From contig NZ_CP025815.1 of assembly GCF_003352045.1 (NCBI RefSeq), positions 1,550,001-1,614,000 of the forward strand: DNA of 64,000 nt, given 5' to 3'. This DNA is from Sulfitobacter sp. JL08. Lineage in GTDB: Bacteria > Pseudomonadota > Alphaproteobacteria > Rhodobacterales > Rhodobacteraceae. Below are positions 50,965 through 60,262 of the stretch, in pieces (within the stretch, counting starts at the first letter, position 1; every line of letters begins with the position of its first letter). The notes under the pieces are model-generated. The model was not told where the DNA came from. It saw nothing but the letters and a program-made list of their open reading frames with translations, and did not search any database. The translations under genes were made by a program, and so were the position numbers.

Positions 50965-52175
50965 GTGCGCTCTGACAGGTGCAGATGCTCCAGCAATTCG
51001 GGTATACGGTCACGGAACTTGAAAAAACCGCGTGTCGCGTGCGGCCATGCGGCCCCGTCATAGGGGCGCAAAAGCCGGATCAGCCGTACCTGCGGGCGTT
51101 TTGTTTCAATCTGGCGCAGCGCATCCGCGACAGGCCCGACCGGCGCATAGGGGGTGATGATCTGCGCCAGATCGTTGTTGTCGATCCAGTCGATCAGTTT
51201 TTCGGGCGGGCAGGGGCCTGTCACAGCGCCCAGCCTGTCGCGCCAACGATCACTGACGTCCTGCATGGCCCCTTGCACGAACTGCACGACATGCGGCGCA
51301 ACGGCCAAGGGGCTAAGACCGTCCGTTGCGTCCAGCAGCAGCGTGGCAGCGGGGGCCCGATCTGTCGCCAGCACAAATCCGGGGCTCAGATCGTCCCCGT
51401 GCAGTATCAGCCCTGTGCGCAGGGATTTATCCCGGTCTTGTTGTGGCGCGGCCCAGTGCGGTGGCGGATCAGCAGGGGCGTCAAGTGGTGGGGCGGTCTG
51501 GGCCAGTTGCCCGTGCGGGGCAAACCGCCCTTCTGTGTATTTTTTGATGTTGTCCGACCGCGCCAGATAGGTCTTGCCCCGCGTCTGCACGCCCGCCACC
51601 CAGCGCCAGCCCAGCGTGTTCGAGGCCGGATCACCGTCCAGAAGATGGCGCAGAAAGAAATCCGCGCCCAAAACCCACGGCAGGCGCAGGGTGAAAACCC
51701 AGATTGACGCAAACCACATCCGCGCATGATTGTGCAGGTACCCGGTCTGCACCAGTTCGCGCGACCAGTGATCGAAACAGGCAATACCGGTTTCACCCAG
51801 ACACGCGGCCTGCCAGTCGTTTCGCGCCCCTTGCGACGTCTGTATGTGATCCAGCGCCCGCACCAGATCGGCGCGATACTGCGCCCAGACCGCAGGACGC
51901 TGTTCCAGCCAGCCTTTCCAGTAGGTGCGCCAGAACACCTCTTGCACGAATTTCTGCGATGCACTTGCGGAATGGCGCGCCAGTGTCGCCGCCAGAACCT
52001 CTTGTTCGGTGATAAGGCGGGTGCGCAGATAGGGCGACAGGGTCGATACGTGCGTGTGCGCACCTTGCCCCAGATCGTAATTGCGCAGGCGGGCATAATC
52101 CGCGCCTGCCTTGGGCACAAAGCGTGCCAGGCGTTCCAGTGCTGCGGTGCGGGTGGGAATGAATTCAACGGTCAT
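50949..52175 (-). CDS. Photolyase/cryptochrome-like flavoprotein with swapped domain order
   Basis: 408 aa. Residues about 35-245 match the helical FAD-binding domain of DNA photolyases: FVQEVFWRTYWKGWL, TGYLHNHARMWFASI, LLDGDPASNTLGWRWVAG and a final KKYTEGRF segment. That domain is normally C-terminal. Here it comes first, and the remaining part (about 265-400) looks like a degenerate alpha/beta photolyase domain, ending in FFKFRDRIPELLEHL where photolyases have their VFTPF element. Flavin binding is likely; DNA repair or light sensing is unproven. It diverges from clpP and is convergent with soxF. Confidence 0.72.
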   Translation of the reverse strand: MTVEFIPTRTAALERLARFVPKAGADYARLRNYDLGQGAHTHVSTLSPYLRTRLITEQEVLAATLARHSASASQKFVQEVFWRTYWKGWLEQRPAVWAQYRADLVRALDHIQTSQGARNDWQAACLGETGIACFDHWSRELVQTGYLHNHARMWFASIWVFTLRLPWVLGADFFLRHLLDGDPASNTLGWRWVAGVQTRGKTYLARSDNIKKYTEGRFAPHGQLAQTAPPLDAPADPPPHWAAPQQDRDKSLRTGLILHGDDLSPGFVLATDRAPAATLLLDATDGLSPLAVAPHVVQFVQGAMQDVSDRWRDRLGAVTGPCPPEKLIDWIDNNDLAQIITPYAPVGPVADALRQIETKRPQVRLIRLLRPYDGAAWPHATRGFFKFRDRIPELLEHLHLSERTTPAV

Positions 52176-52317
52176 GAGGCGCGATCTAGGCTGGTGTTGG
52201 TCCCGATCAACCCGGCCAATCCGTCCGCCCCCCCTTGCAGCCCCCCAAGGGCAACACTAAGACTCTGCTAACAGTTCGTCGGGTATGGTCCCGACACATC
52301 AAAGCAGGCAGGCCGAT

Positions 52318-52950
52318 ATGCACGATCCTATTGATACCTACATGAACACTCTTGTCCCGATGGTTGTCGAACAGACAAGCCGGGGTGAACGCGCCTATGA
52401 CATTTTTTCGCGCCTGCTTAAGGAGCGGATCATTTTCCTGTCGGGGCCGGTGCATGACGGAATGTCATCGCTGATCGTTGCGCAGCTTTTGCATCTTGAG
52501 GCGGAAAACCCGTCCAAGGAAATCAGTATGTATATCAACAGCCCCGGCGGTGTCGTGACCTCGGGCCTGTCGATCTATGATACGATGCAATACATCAAAC
52601 CCAAGGTCAGCACGCTGGTTGTCGGGCAGGCGGCCTCGATGGGGTCCTTGCTGCTGACAGCGGGTGAAAAGGGCATGCGGTTTTCGCTGCCCAACAGCCG
52701 CGTCATGGTCCACCAGCCATCGGGCGGGTATCAGGGGCAGGCCACGGACATCATGATCCACGCCCAGGAGACGCAAAAACTCAAGACGCGGTTGAACGAA
52801 ATCTATGTGCGTCACACCGGCCAGACCCTGAAAAAGGTCGAGGCTGCGCTGGAGCGCGATAATTTCATGTCTCCCGAGGAAGCACGCGACTGGGGCCTGA
52901 TCGACGAGATCGTGGCCAGCCGTCCCAAAGGCGATGACGAAGAGAGCTAA
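52318..52950 (+). CDS. clpP: ATP-dependent Clp protease proteolytic subunit
   Basis: 210 aa serine peptidase; catalytic triad S107 (GQAASMGS), H132 (VMVHQPSG) and D181 (ERDNFM) are at the family spacing. It forms the tetradecameric barrel that degrades proteins fed by ClpX or ClpA. ATG follows GGCAGG; an upstream in-frame ATG lies in the promoter region, in which a small dyad GTCGGG/CCCGAC (52278-52295) is seen. clpX follows. Confidence 0.97.
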   Translation: MHDPIDTYMNTLVPMVVEQTSRGERAYDIFSRLLKERIIFLSGPVHDGMSSLIVAQLLHLEAENPSKEISMYINSPGGVVTSGLSIYDTMQYIKPKVSTLVVGQAASMGSLLLTAGEKGMRFSLPNSRVMVHQPSGGYQGQATDIMIHAQETQKLKTRLNEIYVRHTGQTLKKVEAALERDNFMSPEEARDWGLIDEIVASRPKGDDEES

Positions 52951-53119
52951 GACATCGCGGCGTGGCCTGATGCAGGATCACATCGTGTGGTCCTGCCATC
53001 GGCGCCAAGCGCATTTTGCGATTGTGGTGCTCAAAGTGCTGGCCTAAGCTGGCCAAATCAGGACGGGTCCGGCATCTGTTTCGGCCGGACGCGACACAGT
53101 AAAGCCTGAAAGGTTTGAG

Positions 53120-54388
53120 ATGGCGACGAATTCAAGCGGCGACAGCAAAAATACACTTTATTGCAGCTTTTGCGGCAAAAGCCAGCACGAGGTGCGCAAA
53201 CTGATTGCGGGACCAACCGTGTTCATCTGCGATGAATGTGTCGAACTTTGCATGGATATCATCCGCGAGGAAACCAAGGCCAGCGGTCTGAAATCAACCG
53301 ATGGCGTGCCGACCCCCAAGGATATTTGCGGCGTTCTGGACGATTATGTGATCGGGCAGGCCACGGCGAAAAAGGTTTTGTCGGTCGCGGTGCACAACCA
53401 TTACAAACGTCTGAACCACGCCCAGAAGGCCGGCAACGATATCGAACTGGCCAAATCCAACATTCTTCTGATCGGCCCCACCGGTTGCGGTAAAACCCTG
53501 CTGGCGCAAACGCTTGCCCGTATTCTGGACGTGCCCTTCACGATGGCCGATGCGACCACGCTGACCGAAGCGGGCTATGTCGGCGAAGACGTTGAAAACA
53601 TCATTCAGAAATTGCTGCAATCGTCGGAATATAACGTTGAACGCGCGCAGCGCGGCATCGTCTACATTGACGAGGTCGACAAGATCACGCGCAAATCCGA
53701 AAACCCGTCGATCACCCGCGACGTGTCGGGCGAAGGCGTGCAGCAGGCGCTGTTGAAGCTGATGGAAGGCACGGTTGCGTCCGTGCCGCCACAGGGCGGG
53801 CGCAAACATCCGCAGCAGGAATTCCTGCAAGTGGACACCACAAACATTCTGTTCATCTGCGGCGGCGCTTTCGCGGGGCTTGACCGGATCATTGCTGCGC
53901 GCGGCAAGGGCAGCGCCATGGGATTTGGCGCCGATGTGCGCGACAATGATGAACGCGGCGTGGGCGAGATCTTTACCGATCTGGAACCCGAAGACCTGTT
54001 GAAATTCGGCCTGATACCGGAATTTGTCGGCCGTCTGCCTGTTCTGGCCACGCTGGAAGATCTGGACGAGGACGCACTTGTCACTATCCTGACCCAGCCG
54101 AAAAACGCATTGGTCAAGCAATACCAGCGCCTGTTCGAACTGGAAGATACCCAGCTGACATTTACCGATGACGCGCTGAAAGCAATCGCGAAACGCGCCA
54201 TTTTGCGCAAAACTGGTGCGCGGGGTCTGCGTTCGATCCTGGAAGATATCCTGCTGGATACCATGTTTGAACTTCCGGGGCTCGATTCCGTTACCGAAGT
54301 TGTGGTGAACGAAGAGGCGGTCAATTCCGATGCCAAGCCGCTGATGATCCACGCCGATGCCGAAAAGAAACCCGCCACAGCGGGTTAG
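53120..54388 (+). CDS. clpX: ATP-dependent Clp protease ATPase subunit ClpX
   Basis: 422 aa AAA+ unfoldase. The N-terminal zinc-binding domain has C15, C18, C37 and C40. Walker A is GPTGCGKT, Walker B is VYIDEVDK, and the ClpP-docking IGF-type loop is represented by MGFGAD. 169 bp separate it from clpP with no obvious terminator, so the pair may be co-transcribed. Full family length. Confidence 0.97.
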   Translation: MATNSSGDSKNTLYCSFCGKSQHEVRKLIAGPTVFICDECVELCMDIIREETKASGLKSTDGVPTPKDICGVLDDYVIGQATAKKVLSVAVHNHYKRLNHAQKAGNDIELAKSNILLIGPTGCGKTLLAQTLARILDVPFTMADATTLTEAGYVGEDVENIIQKLLQSSEYNVERAQRGIVYIDEVDKITRKSENPSITRDVSGEGVQQALLKLMEGTVASVPPQGGRKHPQQEFLQVDTTNILFICGGAFAGLDRIIAARGKGSAMGFGADVRDNDERGVGEIFTDLEPEDLLKFGLIPEFVGRLPVLATLEDLDEDALVTILTQPKNALVKQYQRLFELEDTQLTFTDDALKAIAKRAILRKTGARGLRSILEDILLDTMFELPGLDSVTEVVVNEEAVNSDAKPLMIHADAEKKPATAG

Positions 54389-54390
54389 GC

Positions 54391-54774
54391 ATGGCGGGCA
54401 TCCGGCGCATCCATTCCGGTGGCCCCTACGAATCCAGGATAGGCTATTGCCGCGCGACCGTGGCCAACGGCTTGGTGTTCGTTTCCGGTACAGTGGCGGG
54501 CGGCCCGGATGTGCCGCCTGATGTTATCGAACAGTGCAAATCGGCGCTGTCTATCATTCAGACGGCCCTGACCGAGGCCGGAGCCAGCTTTGCCGATGTG
54601 GTCCGCGTTAACTATATCCTGCCTGACGTGAACGATTTCGAACCGTGCTGGCCGCTGTTGCAGTCGACATTCGGGAAAAACCCGCCGGCGGCGATGATGA
54701 TCCAAAGCAATCTGATCGATCCCAAATACAAGATTGAGATCGAAGTCACCGCCTGCCTGCCAAGCGCGCAATAG
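54391..54774 (+). CDS. RidA/YjgF-family protein
   Basis: 127 aa reactive-intermediate deaminase family protein. The opening YESRIGYCRATVANGLVFVSGT and the EIEVTACLP C-terminus match the subgroup that differs from canonical RidA: the usual active-site Arg near residue 105 is not evident, the equivalent region being SNLIDPKYKIEIE. It starts 2 nt after clpX, so it is probably co-transcribed with it. Whether it deaminates imines is uncertain. Confidence 0.85.
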   Translation: MAGIRRIHSGGPYESRIGYCRATVANGLVFVSGTVAGGPDVPPDVIEQCKSALSIIQTALTEAGASFADVVRVNYILPDVNDFEPCWPLLQSTFGKNPPAAMMIQSNLIDPKYKIEIEVTACLPSAQ

Positions 54775-54844
54775 ATCGCCCTTGTCACTGGACCTTTGGC
54801 CGGCTTTGGTTCATATCTGATCCAACAAATGTCCGGAGGCCTGC

Positions 54845-55228
54845 ATGGGTATCGTGAACAAAATCTTGCGCCTATTCACATGGTGGGACGGGCAGACCCT
54901 GAACACCCAGTTGTTCACATGGCGCAAGGGCAAGCGCGTTGGCGAAGACGCGCAAGGCAACGTGTTTTATAAAAACGCGGACGATTCAAAACGCTGGGTG
55001 ATTTTCAGCGGAGAAGCCGAAGCAAGCCGGATTTCGCCCGATTGGCACGGCTGGCTGCACCGCACATGGGATGAACCGCCCACGGAAAAGCCGTTGGCGA
55101 AAAAGGCGTGGCAAAAACCGCATCAGGAAAACCTGACGGGAACGGCGATGGCATACGCACCAGCCGGATCTATCCGGCGCGCAGATCCGGCAAACCGGTC
55201 TGACTACGAGGCGTGGACACCCGAATAG
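54845..55228 (+). CDS. NADH:ubiquinone oxidoreductase accessory subunit, NDUFA12 family
   Basis: 127 aa, supernumerary complex I subunit found in alphaproteobacteria and mitochondria. Typical segments are [46 protein letters not shown] and the closing YEAWTPE (quoted in pieces). It sits on the membrane arm junction of complex I. Its place before mlaD, DUF2155 and aat-accCB is a conserved alphaproteobacterial order. Confidence 0.93.
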   Translation: MGIVNKILRLFTWWDGQTLNTQLFTWRKGKRVGEDAQGNVFYKNADDSKRWVIFSGEAEASRISPDWHGWLHRTWDEPPTEKPLAKKAWQKPHQENLTGTAMAYAPAGSIRRADPANRSDYEAWTPE

Positions 55229-55239
55229 GGGCACAGGAA

Positions 55240-55686
55240 ATGGCGGAAAACAGAACCGAAGTTTTGGTCGGTGGCGCGGTATTGGCCGCAGCCATCGCGT
55301 TTATGGTCTATGCCGGACAGGCCACCGGGTTTGGCGCAACCAGTGCGGGCTATCCGCTTTCGGCCAGTTTCCGATCGCTCGAAGGGGTCGGCGTGGGCAC
55401 GGATGTGCGACTGGCCGGCGTCAAAATCGGATCGGTCACCGGTGTAACGCTGAACCCGGAAACCTATCGCGCCGACACCACGGTCAGCGTGATCAACGGC
55501 ATCGAAATTCCGGACGACAGCGCAATTGTTGTGTCCTCCGAAGGGTTGCTGGGTGGGAATTTCGTTGAAATCATCCCCGGCGGGTCGCCGTTTTTCTACG
55601 AAGCGGGTGCGGTCATCGAAGATACCCAGGGCGCGGTCAGCCTTGTTTCGCTGCTGTTGAAATTCGTTTCGGGCAGTGACGAGTGA
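55240..55686 (+). CDS. mlaD: MlaD-family lipid-transport protein
   Basis: 148 aa with one N-terminal membrane anchor (about 8-27) and a single MCE domain (about 35-115), the architecture of MlaD, which forms the hexameric ring of the MlaFEDB complex for phospholipid traffic to or from the outer membrane. The other mla genes are not in the window. The start at MAENRT follows CAGG and avoids overlap with the NDUFA12 gene. Confidence 0.9.
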   Translation: MAENRTEVLVGGAVLAAAIAFMVYAGQATGFGATSAGYPLSASFRSLEGVGVGTDVRLAGVKIGSVTGVTLNPETYRADTTVSVINGIEIPDDSAIVVSSEGLLGGNFVEIIPGGSPFFYEAGAVIEDTQGAVSLVSLLLKFVSGSDE

Positions 55687-56036
55687 AACGGCTTGCGCTG
55701 ATACTGATGCTGTCGGCGGCGCCGGTCAGCAGCCAGGAGGTAACAGCGGGCACCGGTGTTATGCTGCGCGGGCTGGACAAAATCGACGGGTTCCACTCGG
55801 ACATTGAAATCAGGGCGGGCCAGTCGGTTGCGTTCGGTCAGTTGAACATTGAATTGCAATCCTGCCGCTATCCTGCCGGAAACCCGTCAGGCGATGCCTT
55901 TGCCTATCTGATCATCAGGGAAAACGATGCGGCAGCACCGATCTATTCGGGCTGGATGATAGCGTCTTCTCCGGCGCTGAACGCGCTGGATCATGCGCGT
56001 TATGATGTCTGGGTCATGCGCTGCACCACATCCTGA
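55683..56036 (+). CDS. DUF2155-domain exported protein
   Basis: 117 aa with a Sec signal peptide of about 18 residues (VSSQE). Start is GTG overlapping the mlaD stop (GTGA). DUF2155 proteins are small beta-rich periplasmic proteins conserved next to mlaD or NDUFA12; C62 and C114 could form a disulfide. Function is not known. The last 37 nt overlap the convergent aat gene. Confidence 0.85.
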   Translation: MKRLALILMLSAAPVSSQEVTAGTGVMLRGLDKIDGFHSDIEIRAGQSVAFGQLNIELQSCRYPAGNPSGDAFAYLIIRENDAAAPIYSGWMIASSPALNALDHARYDVWVMRCTTS

Positions 56037-56632
56037 GCGGTCGCGGGATCAGGCGCCAGAAAATCGGCCTGCCCCGACACGGCCGCATCCAGCAAGCTGT
56101 GATATTCCGCGCGGCTGATTTCGATCGCCCCGAGCGATGCCAGATGTTCGGTCAGAAACTGCGTGTCAAACAGGGTGAAACCCGCAATGCGCAACCGGTC
56201 GACCAGATAGGCCAGTGCAACTTTTGATGCATCGCGCTGGCGAGAAAACATGCTTTCCCCGAAAAAGGCCGTTCCCAGCGTTACGCCGTAAACTCCGCCC
56301 ACCAGATCGGGGCCGTTCCAAACCTCAAGCGAATGCGCCCGGTCCAGATCGTGCAACTCCAGATACAAACGCCTGATCTCGTCGTTGATCCAGGTTTCCG
56401 CACGATCGGCGCACCCATCCACCACATCTGCGAAACATTGGTTGATGGTGATCGAAAAAACGCCTTTCAGGATCGTCTTGCGCAAGGATCGCGACAGGTG
56501 AAACCCGTCCAGCGGCATGATCCCGCGCCGTTTGGGATCAACCCAGAATACTTCGGATTCGCCACCATGATCCGCCATCGGAAAAATGCCGATGGAATAT
56601 CCGTGCAGCAGCAGATCAGGGGTCAGCGTCAT
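56000..56632 (-). CDS. aat: Leucyl/phenylalanyl-tRNA-protein transferase
   Basis: 210 aa. It adds Leu or Phe to N-terminal Lys/Arg of proteins so that ClpS and ClpAP degrade them. Family motifs are visible: GYSIGIFPMAD, FWVDPKRRGIMPLDGFHLSRSL, HSLEVWN and GGVYGVTLGTAFFGESMFS (in part). The 3' end runs 37 nt into the convergent DUF2155 gene. It follows accC on the same strand with a 29-nt gap. Confidence 0.95.
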   Translation of the reverse strand: MTLTPDLLLHGYSIGIFPMADHGGESEVFWVDPKRRGIMPLDGFHLSRSLRKTILKGVFSITINQCFADVVDGCADRAETWINDEIRRLYLELHDLDRAHSLEVWNGPDLVGGVYGVTLGTAFFGESMFSRQRDASKVALAYLVDRLRIAGFTLFDTQFLTEHLASLGAIEISRAEYHSLLDAAVSGQADFLAPDPATAQDVVQRMTQTS

Positions 56633-56661
56633 AGAACTAAGCCCACCCTTGACCTACAAGA

Positions 56662-58011
56662 CTACCCGTTCAGATGGGTCAGCAGCCATTTTTCCAGCCA
56701 GTGAATATTGTATTCACCGCTGTTCACATCCGGATCCTGCAACAACTCGTGAAACAGCGGCACAGTGGTATGCACCCCGTCCACGATCAGTTCGCCCAAA
56801 GCGCGGTTCAGGCGCGCCAGCGCTTCGGGGCGGTCGCGTCCGTGCACGATCAGTTTGCCGATCAGGCTGTCGTAATAGGGCGGGATGGAATAACCGTCGT
56901 AAAGTGCGGAATCCATCCGGACACCCAGACCGCCGGGGGCGTGGTACTGGCTGATCCGGCCCGGGGACGGCGCGAAATTCGGCAGTTTTTCCGCATTGAT
57001 CCGCACTTCGATGGCGTGGCCGTTGATATGCAGATCGTCCTGTTGGAAGGACATCGGCAAACCGGATGCAACGCGGATTTGTTCGCGCACAAGATCGACA
57101 CCGAAGATCGCTTCGGTCACAGGGTGTTCGACCTGCAGGCGCGTATTCATCTCGATGAAATAGAACTCGTTGTTTTCAAAGAGGAATTCTATTGTTCCGG
57201 CACCCGCATAGTCAATTTTGGCCACGGCATCGGCGCAGACCTTGCCAATCTTGGCTCGCAATTCCGGTGTGATCGAGGGGCCGGGGGCCTCTTCAAAGAC
57301 TTTCTGGTGGCGGCGTTGCAGCGAACAATCGCGTTCGCCCAGATGCACGGCGCGGCCCTTGCCATCACCGAACACCTGAATTTCGATATGGCGCGGAGTT
57401 TGCAGATATTTCTCGATATAGACTTCGTCATTGCCAAAGTTCGATTTGCCTTCGGCACGGGCGGTCAGAAAGGCGCTTTCCATGTCCTTGGCGGTTTCGG
57501 CCACTTTCATGCCGCGCCCGCCGCCGCCCGCAGTGGCCTTGATGATCACCGGATAGCCGATTTCATCGCCGATGCGTTTGGCTTCTGCCAGTGTTGGCAC
57601 GCCGCCGTCACTGCCCGGCACGCAGGGCACACCCAGCGCCTTCATCGTGTCCTTGGCGGTAATCTTGTCGCCCATGACGCGGATATGTTCGGCTGTGGGG
57701 CCGATGAATGTCAGCCCGTGATCCTGCACGATCTGCACGAAATTCGCATTTTCCGAAAGAAAACCGTATCCGGGATGGATCGCTTCGGCGCCGGTGATTT
57801 CGCAGGCAGAAATTATTGCAGGCACCGACAGGTAGCTGTCTGTGGCCGAAGGCGGGCCAATGCACACACTTTCGTCCGCCATGCGTACATGCATGGCATC
57901 GCTGTCCGCCGTGGAATGGACGGCAACCGATCCAACGCCCATTTCACGCGCCGCACGGATAACACGCAGGGCAATCTCTCCGCGATTGGCGACCAGAATT
58001 TTATTGAACAT
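56662..58011 (-). CDS. accC: Acetyl-CoA carboxylase biotin carboxylase subunit
   Basis: 449 aa ATP-grasp enzyme that carboxylates the biotin on AccB for fatty-acid synthesis. The opening [17 protein letters not shown], the glycine-rich [12 protein letters not shown] loop and [14 protein letters not shown] are standard. ATG is preferred to a TTG two codons upstream. It starts 10 nt after accB, forming the usual accBC operon, which continues into aat. Confidence 0.97.
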   Translation of the reverse strand: MFNKILVANRGEIALRVIRAAREMGVGSVAVHSTADSDAMHVRMADESVCIGPPSATDSYLSVPAIISACEITGAEAIHPGYGFLSENANFVQIVQDHGLTFIGPTAEHIRVMGDKITAKDTMKALGVPCVPGSDGGVPTLAEAKRIGDEIGYPVIIKATAGGGGRGMKVAETAKDMESAFLTARAEGKSNFGNDEVYIEKYLQTPRHIEIQVFGDGKGRAVHLGERDCSLQRRHQKVFEEAPGPSITPELRAKIGKVCADAVAKIDYAGAGTIEFLFENNEFYFIEMNTRLQVEHPVTEAIFGVDLVREQIRVASGLPMSFQQDDLHINGHAIEVRINAEKLPNFAPSPGRISQYHAPGGLGVRMDSALYDGYSIPPYYDSLIGKLIVHGRDRPEALARLNRALGELIVDGVHTTVPLFHELLQDPDVNSGEYNIHWLEKWLLTHLNG

Positions 58012-58021
58012 TGCCAACGCC

Positions 58022-58519
58022 TTATTCCAGGATCACCAATGGCGCACCATATTCGACGGCACCACCGTCTTCGACCAGAATTCGTTTCACGGTTCCGGCG
58101 CGGGGTGCGGGAATGTGGTTCATCGTTTTCATCGCTTCCACAATCAGCAATGTATCGCCTTCCGCCACCTGTGCGCCGACCGAAATGAACGGCGCCGCGC
58201 CGGGTTCGGCCTGCATATAGATTGTGCCCACCATCGGGGATGTGACCGCGCCGGGGTGGCTGGCCGGATCATCCGCGGCCTGGGCCGCAGGGGCAGGGGC
58301 TGCGGCCGGCGCTGCCGCGGCGGCATGGGCTGCGGGCGCGGGGGCGCTTGAAACCTGTGTGACCACCTGTTGCGGTGCCATCCGGCTGACGCGCACGTTC
58401 AAACTGTCGTCCTCGCCGTATTCGCGTTTGACCTGCAATTCCGTCAGATCGTTTTCGCGCAACAATTCCGCCAGCGCCTGAATAAAGGCAACGTCTGCAT
58501 CGTGATTGCTTTTTGTCAT
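58022..58519 (-). CDS. accB: Acetyl-CoA carboxylase biotin carboxyl carrier protein
   Basis: 165 aa. The biotin-accepting lysine is K131 in [10 protein letters not shown] flexible Ala/Pro-rich linker of about 30 residues (59-85) joins the N-terminal part to the biotinyl domain. Start chosen at MTKSNH; the frame is open for another 66 residues upstream but that stretch has no family similarity. First gene of accB-accC-aat. Confidence 0.97.
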   Translation of the reverse strand: MTKSNHDADVAFIQALAELLRENDLTELQVKREYGEDDSLNVRVSRMAPQQVVTQVSSAPAPAAHAAAAAPAAAPAPAAQAADDPASHPGAVTSPMVGTIYMQAEPGAAPFISVGAQVAEGDTLLIVEAMKTMNHIPAPRAGTVKRILVEDGGAVEYGAPLVILE

Positions 58520-58753
58520 GGGATCCTCGACCGCTTCGTTTGGTCCGTCTTGATGCGAACCGTTTTGATGTTGACGCCGCTTATAGGTCATGCGCGCGCA
58601 CATGAAAAGAAGCGACGTTCCATCCCGGTCAAGAAGGCGGTGCCCCGGATTTTCGAAAAAGCTGCAATGTCCTGCATTCGGACATGGACCCGACCGTTTT
58701 CGGGCGTAAACTTGCAAAGATCAGCATCGCAACACGACGCAAGGATAAAGGCT

Positions 58754-60262
58754 ATGAATATCGGGTTTTGGCTGCATCGCCGCGCCCAGACGCACGGGGG
58801 CGATCCTGCCCTTTTTCTGGGGCGTGATCTGGTGGCGGATTATGCCGGGTTTCACCGAAAGGCCGCACAGGTCGCGGCCTGGCTGATGGCCCAGGGGGTG
58901 CAGCCCGGCGATCGGGTGGCGATTTTCATGAAAAACTGCCCCGATTATCTGATTGTGCAATACGGTATCTGGTACGCAGGCGCGGCGGCGGTGCCGATCA
59001 ACGCAAAACTGCACCCGCGCGAGGCGGCGTTCATTCTGGGCGATTCCGGTGCTGGAATCACATTTTCATCGCCCGGTCTTTCCGAACCCGTGGCCGATCT
59101 TTGCCCTGATACCCGCGTCGTGGATGTGACCACCCCGGCCTATCACCAGATTTTTTCGCTTCCGCCTTTGGGCCAGCCGACACCGCGTGCGCCGGATGAT
59201 CTGGCGTGGTTGTTTTATACATCGGGCACCACCGGACAGCCCAAAGGCGTGATCATCACGCACCGTATGCTGGTGTCGATGTCGCTGTGTTATCAGACCG
59301 ATTGTGAACTGGTAACGCAGGATCACACCGCGCTTTACGCCGCCCCGATGAGCCATGGTGCCGGTATCTACAACATGATGCATGTGCGGGCAGGCGCGCG
59401 CCATGTGTGCCCGGTTTCGGGCGGCTTTGACGAGGCCGAGATTTTCGATCTGGCGCGCCACTTCGGCAATGTGCAGATGTTTGCCGCACCGACCATGGTC
59501 AAGCGGATGACGCAGGTTGCGGTGGCAACGGGCGAAACCGGTGCCGGCTTGCGCACGATCATCTATGCGGGCGGGCCGATGTATCTGGCCGATATCATCG
59601 AAGCGGTCGATCACTTTGGCCCAATCTTTGCGCAGATTTACGGACAGGGCGAATGCCCGATGGGCATCACGGCACTGGCGCGCGATGATGTGGCAGACCG
59701 CACCCATCCCCGCTGGCGCGAACGCCTGCGATCGGTCGGGCGGGCACAATCCGCGGTCGAGGTGCAGATCGGCGACAGCGCTGGTGTACCCCAGCCTGTC
59801 GGCACCCATGGCGAAATCCTGGTGCGCGGCGATACGGTGATGCCGGGCTACTGGAACAATCCGGGCGCCACCGCAAAGACGATCGTGAACGGCTGGTTGA
59901 TGACGGGGGACATGGGGTTCATGGACGATGACGGCTATGTCACGATGCAGGACCGGTCCAAGGACATGATCATTTCCGGCGGGTCCAACGTTTACCCGCG
60001 CGAGGTCGAAGAAGTGCTGTTGATGCATCCCGACGTTTTCGAGGTGTCTGTTGTCGGGCGCACCCATCCCGACTGGGGCGAAGAGGTGGTGGCCTTTGTG
60101 GTGGGCAGCGCCGATTCTGCCGCTCTGGACCAGTTGTGCAATGACAATATCGCCCGTTTCAAGCGGCCAAAGGCCTATTTTACCCTGCCGGACCTGCCCA
60201 AGAACAATTACGGCAAGGTGCTGAAGACCGAATTACGCAAACGGCTGGAGGACATGACATGA
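58754..60262 (+). CDS. AMP-dependent acyl-CoA synthetase/ligase
   Basis: 502 aa ANL-superfamily enzyme that activates a carboxylic acid as acyl-AMP and then acyl-CoA. Motifs: YTSGTTGQPKGV (P-loop), YGQGECPMG, GWLMTGDMGFM, the hinge DRSKDMIISGGSNVYP and the catalytic Lys in NNYGKVLKTEL. It overlaps the following dehydrogenase by 4 nt. The partner suggests a substrate such as acetoacetate, 3-hydroxybutyrate or a medium-chain or aromatic acid; this cannot be fixed by eye. The 234-bp divergent spacer to accB shows no other feature. Confidence 0.88.
   Translation: MNIGFWLHRRAQTHGGDPALFLGRDLVADYAGFHRKAAQVAAWLMAQGVQPGDRVAIFMKNCPDYLIVQYGIWYAGAAAVPINAKLHPREAAFILGDSGAGITFSSPGLSEPVADLCPDTRVVDVTTPAYHQIFSLPPLGQPTPRAPDDLAWLFYTSGTTGQPKGVIITHRMLVSMSLCYQTDCELVTQDHTALYAAPMSHGAGIYNMMHVRAGARHVCPVSGGFDEAEIFDLARHFGNVQMFAAPTMVKRMTQVAVATGETGAGLRTIIYAGGPMYLADIIEAVDHFGPIFAQIYGQGECPMGITALARDDVADRTHPRWRERLRSVGRAQSAVEVQIGDSAGVPQPVGTHGEILVRGDTVMPGYWNNPGATAKTIVNGWLMTGDMGFMDDDGYVTMQDRSKDMIISGGSNVYPREVEEVLLMHPDVFEVSVVGRTHPDWGEEVVAFVVGSADSAALDQLCNDNIARFKRPKAYFTLPDLPKNNYGKVLKTELRKRLEDMT

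Noticed and set aside
58520-58753. An in-frame extension of the acyl-CoA ligase upstream through the accB promoter region and into accB
   Set aside because: The family similarity begins at the ATG at 58754, and the extension would be the antisense of accB.
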